A DNA stretch of 64,000 bases from Chondrus crispus. Lineage: Eukaryota; Rhodophyta; Florideophyceae; Gigartinales; Gigartinaceae. How positions within the stretch are numbered: position 1 is the stretch's first letter; each line of letters begins with the position of its first letter. The notes under the pieces were generated by a model that did no database searches, was not told where the DNA came from, and saw only the letters and a program-made list of their open reading frames with translations. The stretch spans positions 186,001 to 250,000 of the forward strand of contig NW_005179334.1 of the NCBI RefSeq assembly GCF_000350225.1, given 5' to 3'. Both the position numbers and the translations under genes were made by a program. Positions 62,227 through 64,000 of the stretch are shown piece after piece.

Positions 62227-63851
62227 ATGAAGAGTGGACTACTGTACGACTGGATTAATAATATGGGAACCCACGAGTATGATTTGGAAGATGGTCATAT
62301 GGAAGAGGCAAACGAGCTTCAGGCTTCTCACTTGCCGACTATGGGAAATAATGCAGAAGAGATAATTTCCACAGTCGAAACCTCTATAGAACAGAACCTG
62401 ACTTACTATTCCAATGCTGTCGATACTGAGGTTGAGGGCGATGGTAGGAGATATCCCACAAGAGTTCGCAACCCGCCTGAGAGGGTAGGTAGTGAGTTCA
62501 ACACACTGGTTGTTTCCGCATATACAAATTATGAGAAAACACCAACCAGTCTCAAAAGATTTCAAGAAGGACACGTGGATAACGTGTATGCTCCTGTCGT
62601 GGAGTTCTCTACAGTTCGTCTCGTCCTTGCAATTATGACTCAACACGGCGCGTTTATATGTCAACTTGATGTCAAGTCTGCGTTCCTTCATGGCAAGCTG
62701 GATGAAAAGGATAACTTGTACCTTAATCCACCAGAGGGACTTGAGCTAGGTGTAAACAGGGGCCAGACTCTAAAGATGCAAAAAGTTATGTATGGCTTTA
62801 AGCGTGCTCCGAAGATATGGAGCAAAACATGGAACTCAGAAATGCACCCCCTCAAATTTTTGCAGCTTAAATCTGAAGAGTGTTTCTATTTTATTGACAT
62901 CGAAGGAAGCTCAGTGTATGTCCTCGTCTATGTTGACGACGTCCTCGTGTCGGCATTTCTGAGGGAGCAGTTCTTACCGTCAAACAAATGCTGATGAATG
63001 ACTTTGCAATGACTGATCTCGGAGCTCTAAAATCATTCCTCGGTGTGGAGTTTGTTTATACTTCTAAAGGTTTATCTCTACGTCAAGGGTAATACATAAA
63101 GCAAGTCCTGGAGGTCTTCGGAATGGTTGATTGTAAACCTGTCAGCACTCCGCTTTCGCCTGAGAGAAACAAGGACCAAGGACAAACGATGAAACGCGAT
63201 CCTAGCATAGATCGCTACAGAGAAGCAATTGGTGCTCTCTTAAACATATCAACTCGAACTAGACCGGATATTTCCGCTGCTGTCGGGATACTTGCCCGTA
63301 AGTTTGAAGACCCGAACCAGGCAGATTGGATCGGGGTGAAACGCATAATGCGATATCTAAACGGGACGGCCTCGCTTGGGCTGCATTTCAAGTGGAGAAA
63401 AGACTCGCTTCCCCCTATTGTCGAGTCATTCGCAGACGCTGATTGGGCGGGTGATGTATCAGACAGGAAGTCAACTAGTGGAATCGTAGTGACGGTGAAT
63501 GGCACACCTGTTGTTTGGAAGAGCAAGAAACAGGGAGGGGTTGCCCTGTCCTCAACGGAGGCCGAATTCATCTCGATATCCGAATGTGTCAAAGCGACAA
63601 AATGGCTCAGGATGATTCTCAAGGAACTAAGCCTGCTCTCGTATTTTCCTACTGTACTTTATGAAGACAATACAGGGGCAATCAAATGTGCATCAGGAGA
63701 GAAAATGGCCAAACATGTCCACATAAGGTTTCACTTCGTGAGAGAGGCAATAATGAACGGCAGTATCAATGTGTGCTACTGTCCTACTAGTGAGATGATT
63801 GCAGATGCAATTACGAAGGGTCTTTCCGCCCCTCGTACGCTGTATCTTTGA
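62227..63851 (+). pseudogene. copia lineage 2 RT/RNase H with a ~200-bp deletion
   Basis: After TSL (about 62553) it jumps to KRFQEGHVDN. The segment AEALLSKNRSKWIAAVEEEI and about 48 further codons of the 21.8-kb copy are missing, without a frame change. YVDD is intact (62925-62940) but the frame shifts just after DVLV. TAA at 63090 follows. RNase H is open from 63123 to 63851 with DADWAGDVSDRKSTSG and CASGEKMAKHVHIRFHFVRE. Confidence 0.85.
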
Positions 63852-63900
63852 CAAAACCTACAGATACGAGAATATGAGTAACACTCGCATTAAGGAGGAG

Positions 63901-64000
63901 TGTTGCGGGCAGTAATGCTCTTGCAAGTATACAGTACGACAATGATTGCTTTGGTATAACAATGCTCTCACTACAAATGGGACAAAGGGAAGGCGAAAAG
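63901..64000 (+). repeat. 3' LTR of copia lineage 2, second copy (partial)
   Basis: It starts TGTTGCGGGCAGTAATGC and matches the 18929 and 23347 LTRs over the visible 100 bp. Confidence 0.88.

Larger units (their letters stand above)
59760..64000 (+). mobile_element. Ty1/copia element, lineage 2, second copy (runs off window)
   Basis: The 5' LTR lacks its first ~75 bp (59760-59999). The primer site TGGTAGCATCGCG is at 60001-60013. Coding order is as in the 18.9-kb copy and mostly better preserved. The 3' LTR starts at 63901 after AAGGAGGAG and is cut by the window end. Confidence 0.9.

Overview
This is eukaryotic, transposon-dominated DNA. There is no bacterial operon structure, and no rRNA, tRNA or CRISPR array was seen. 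The only gene with a clear canonical intron is an SKP1-like gene with a GT-AG intron of 99 bp. The rest is mostly Ty1/copia, Ty3/gypsy, non-LTR and DNA-transposon sequence at various stages of decay, mixed with a local family of three-finger C2H2 zinc-finger genes. An intron-poor lineage such as a florideophyte red alga would fit, but this is an inference and other protist or algal lineages are possible.

Layout. 1-264: 3' end and LTR of a copia element. 501-2618: a complete but dead pogo-like DNA transposon with TA target duplication. 3.0-4.1 kb: a psq-type HTH fragment abutting a 3'-truncated SKP1 gene on the minus strand. 4.6-7.5 kb: a fragment of, and then an intact, secreted HDWE-motif protein gene (minus), with zinc-finger gene copy A between them. 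9.0-13.5 kb: two long hairpins, a non-LTR retrotransposon with a restriction-like endonuclease (minus), a minisatellite, palindromes and a solo LTR. 13.9-18.6 kb: a copia element (minus, TSD ATATT). 18.9-23.7 kb: a second copia lineage (plus, TSD TAGCT).

The central region is nested. Sequence at 23.67-24.09 kb is the upstream flank of a zinc-finger gene whose body lies at 41.13-41.85 kb. The two are separated by a third copia lineage with matching GTCAA duplications at 24089 and 41127. That element is itself interrupted by about 14 kb (26.6-40.8 kb). The insert carries an intact 1351-codon transposase-like gene, a 428-codon minus-strand gene, a chain of three ORFs joined by ATGA overlaps, and a decayed glycosyltransferase-like gene. 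Zinc-finger copy B is fused in frame to the Gag region of a chromodomain gypsy element (41.85-47.0 kb), and a second piece of the same gene lies on the far side.

48.5-51.0 kb holds two intact zinc-finger genes (D, minus; E, plus) head to head. 51.9-53.3 kb is an old copia relic carrying a 589-bp solo LTR. 53.4-55.0 kb is the 5' end of a gypsy element (minus). 55.1-59.76 kb is a copia element of the first lineage, and 59.76-64.0 kb is a second copy of the 18.9-kb lineage running off the window.

The most interesting signals are: (1) a zinc-finger family whose promoter and N-terminus are nearly constant while the predicted DNA-contact residues vary; (2) copia elements with very short, unequal LTRs, an initiator-tRNA-Met anticodon-loop primer site that can contain the gag start codon, and an SMDD reverse transcriptase box; and (3) the nested 17-kb structure and its unusual cargo.
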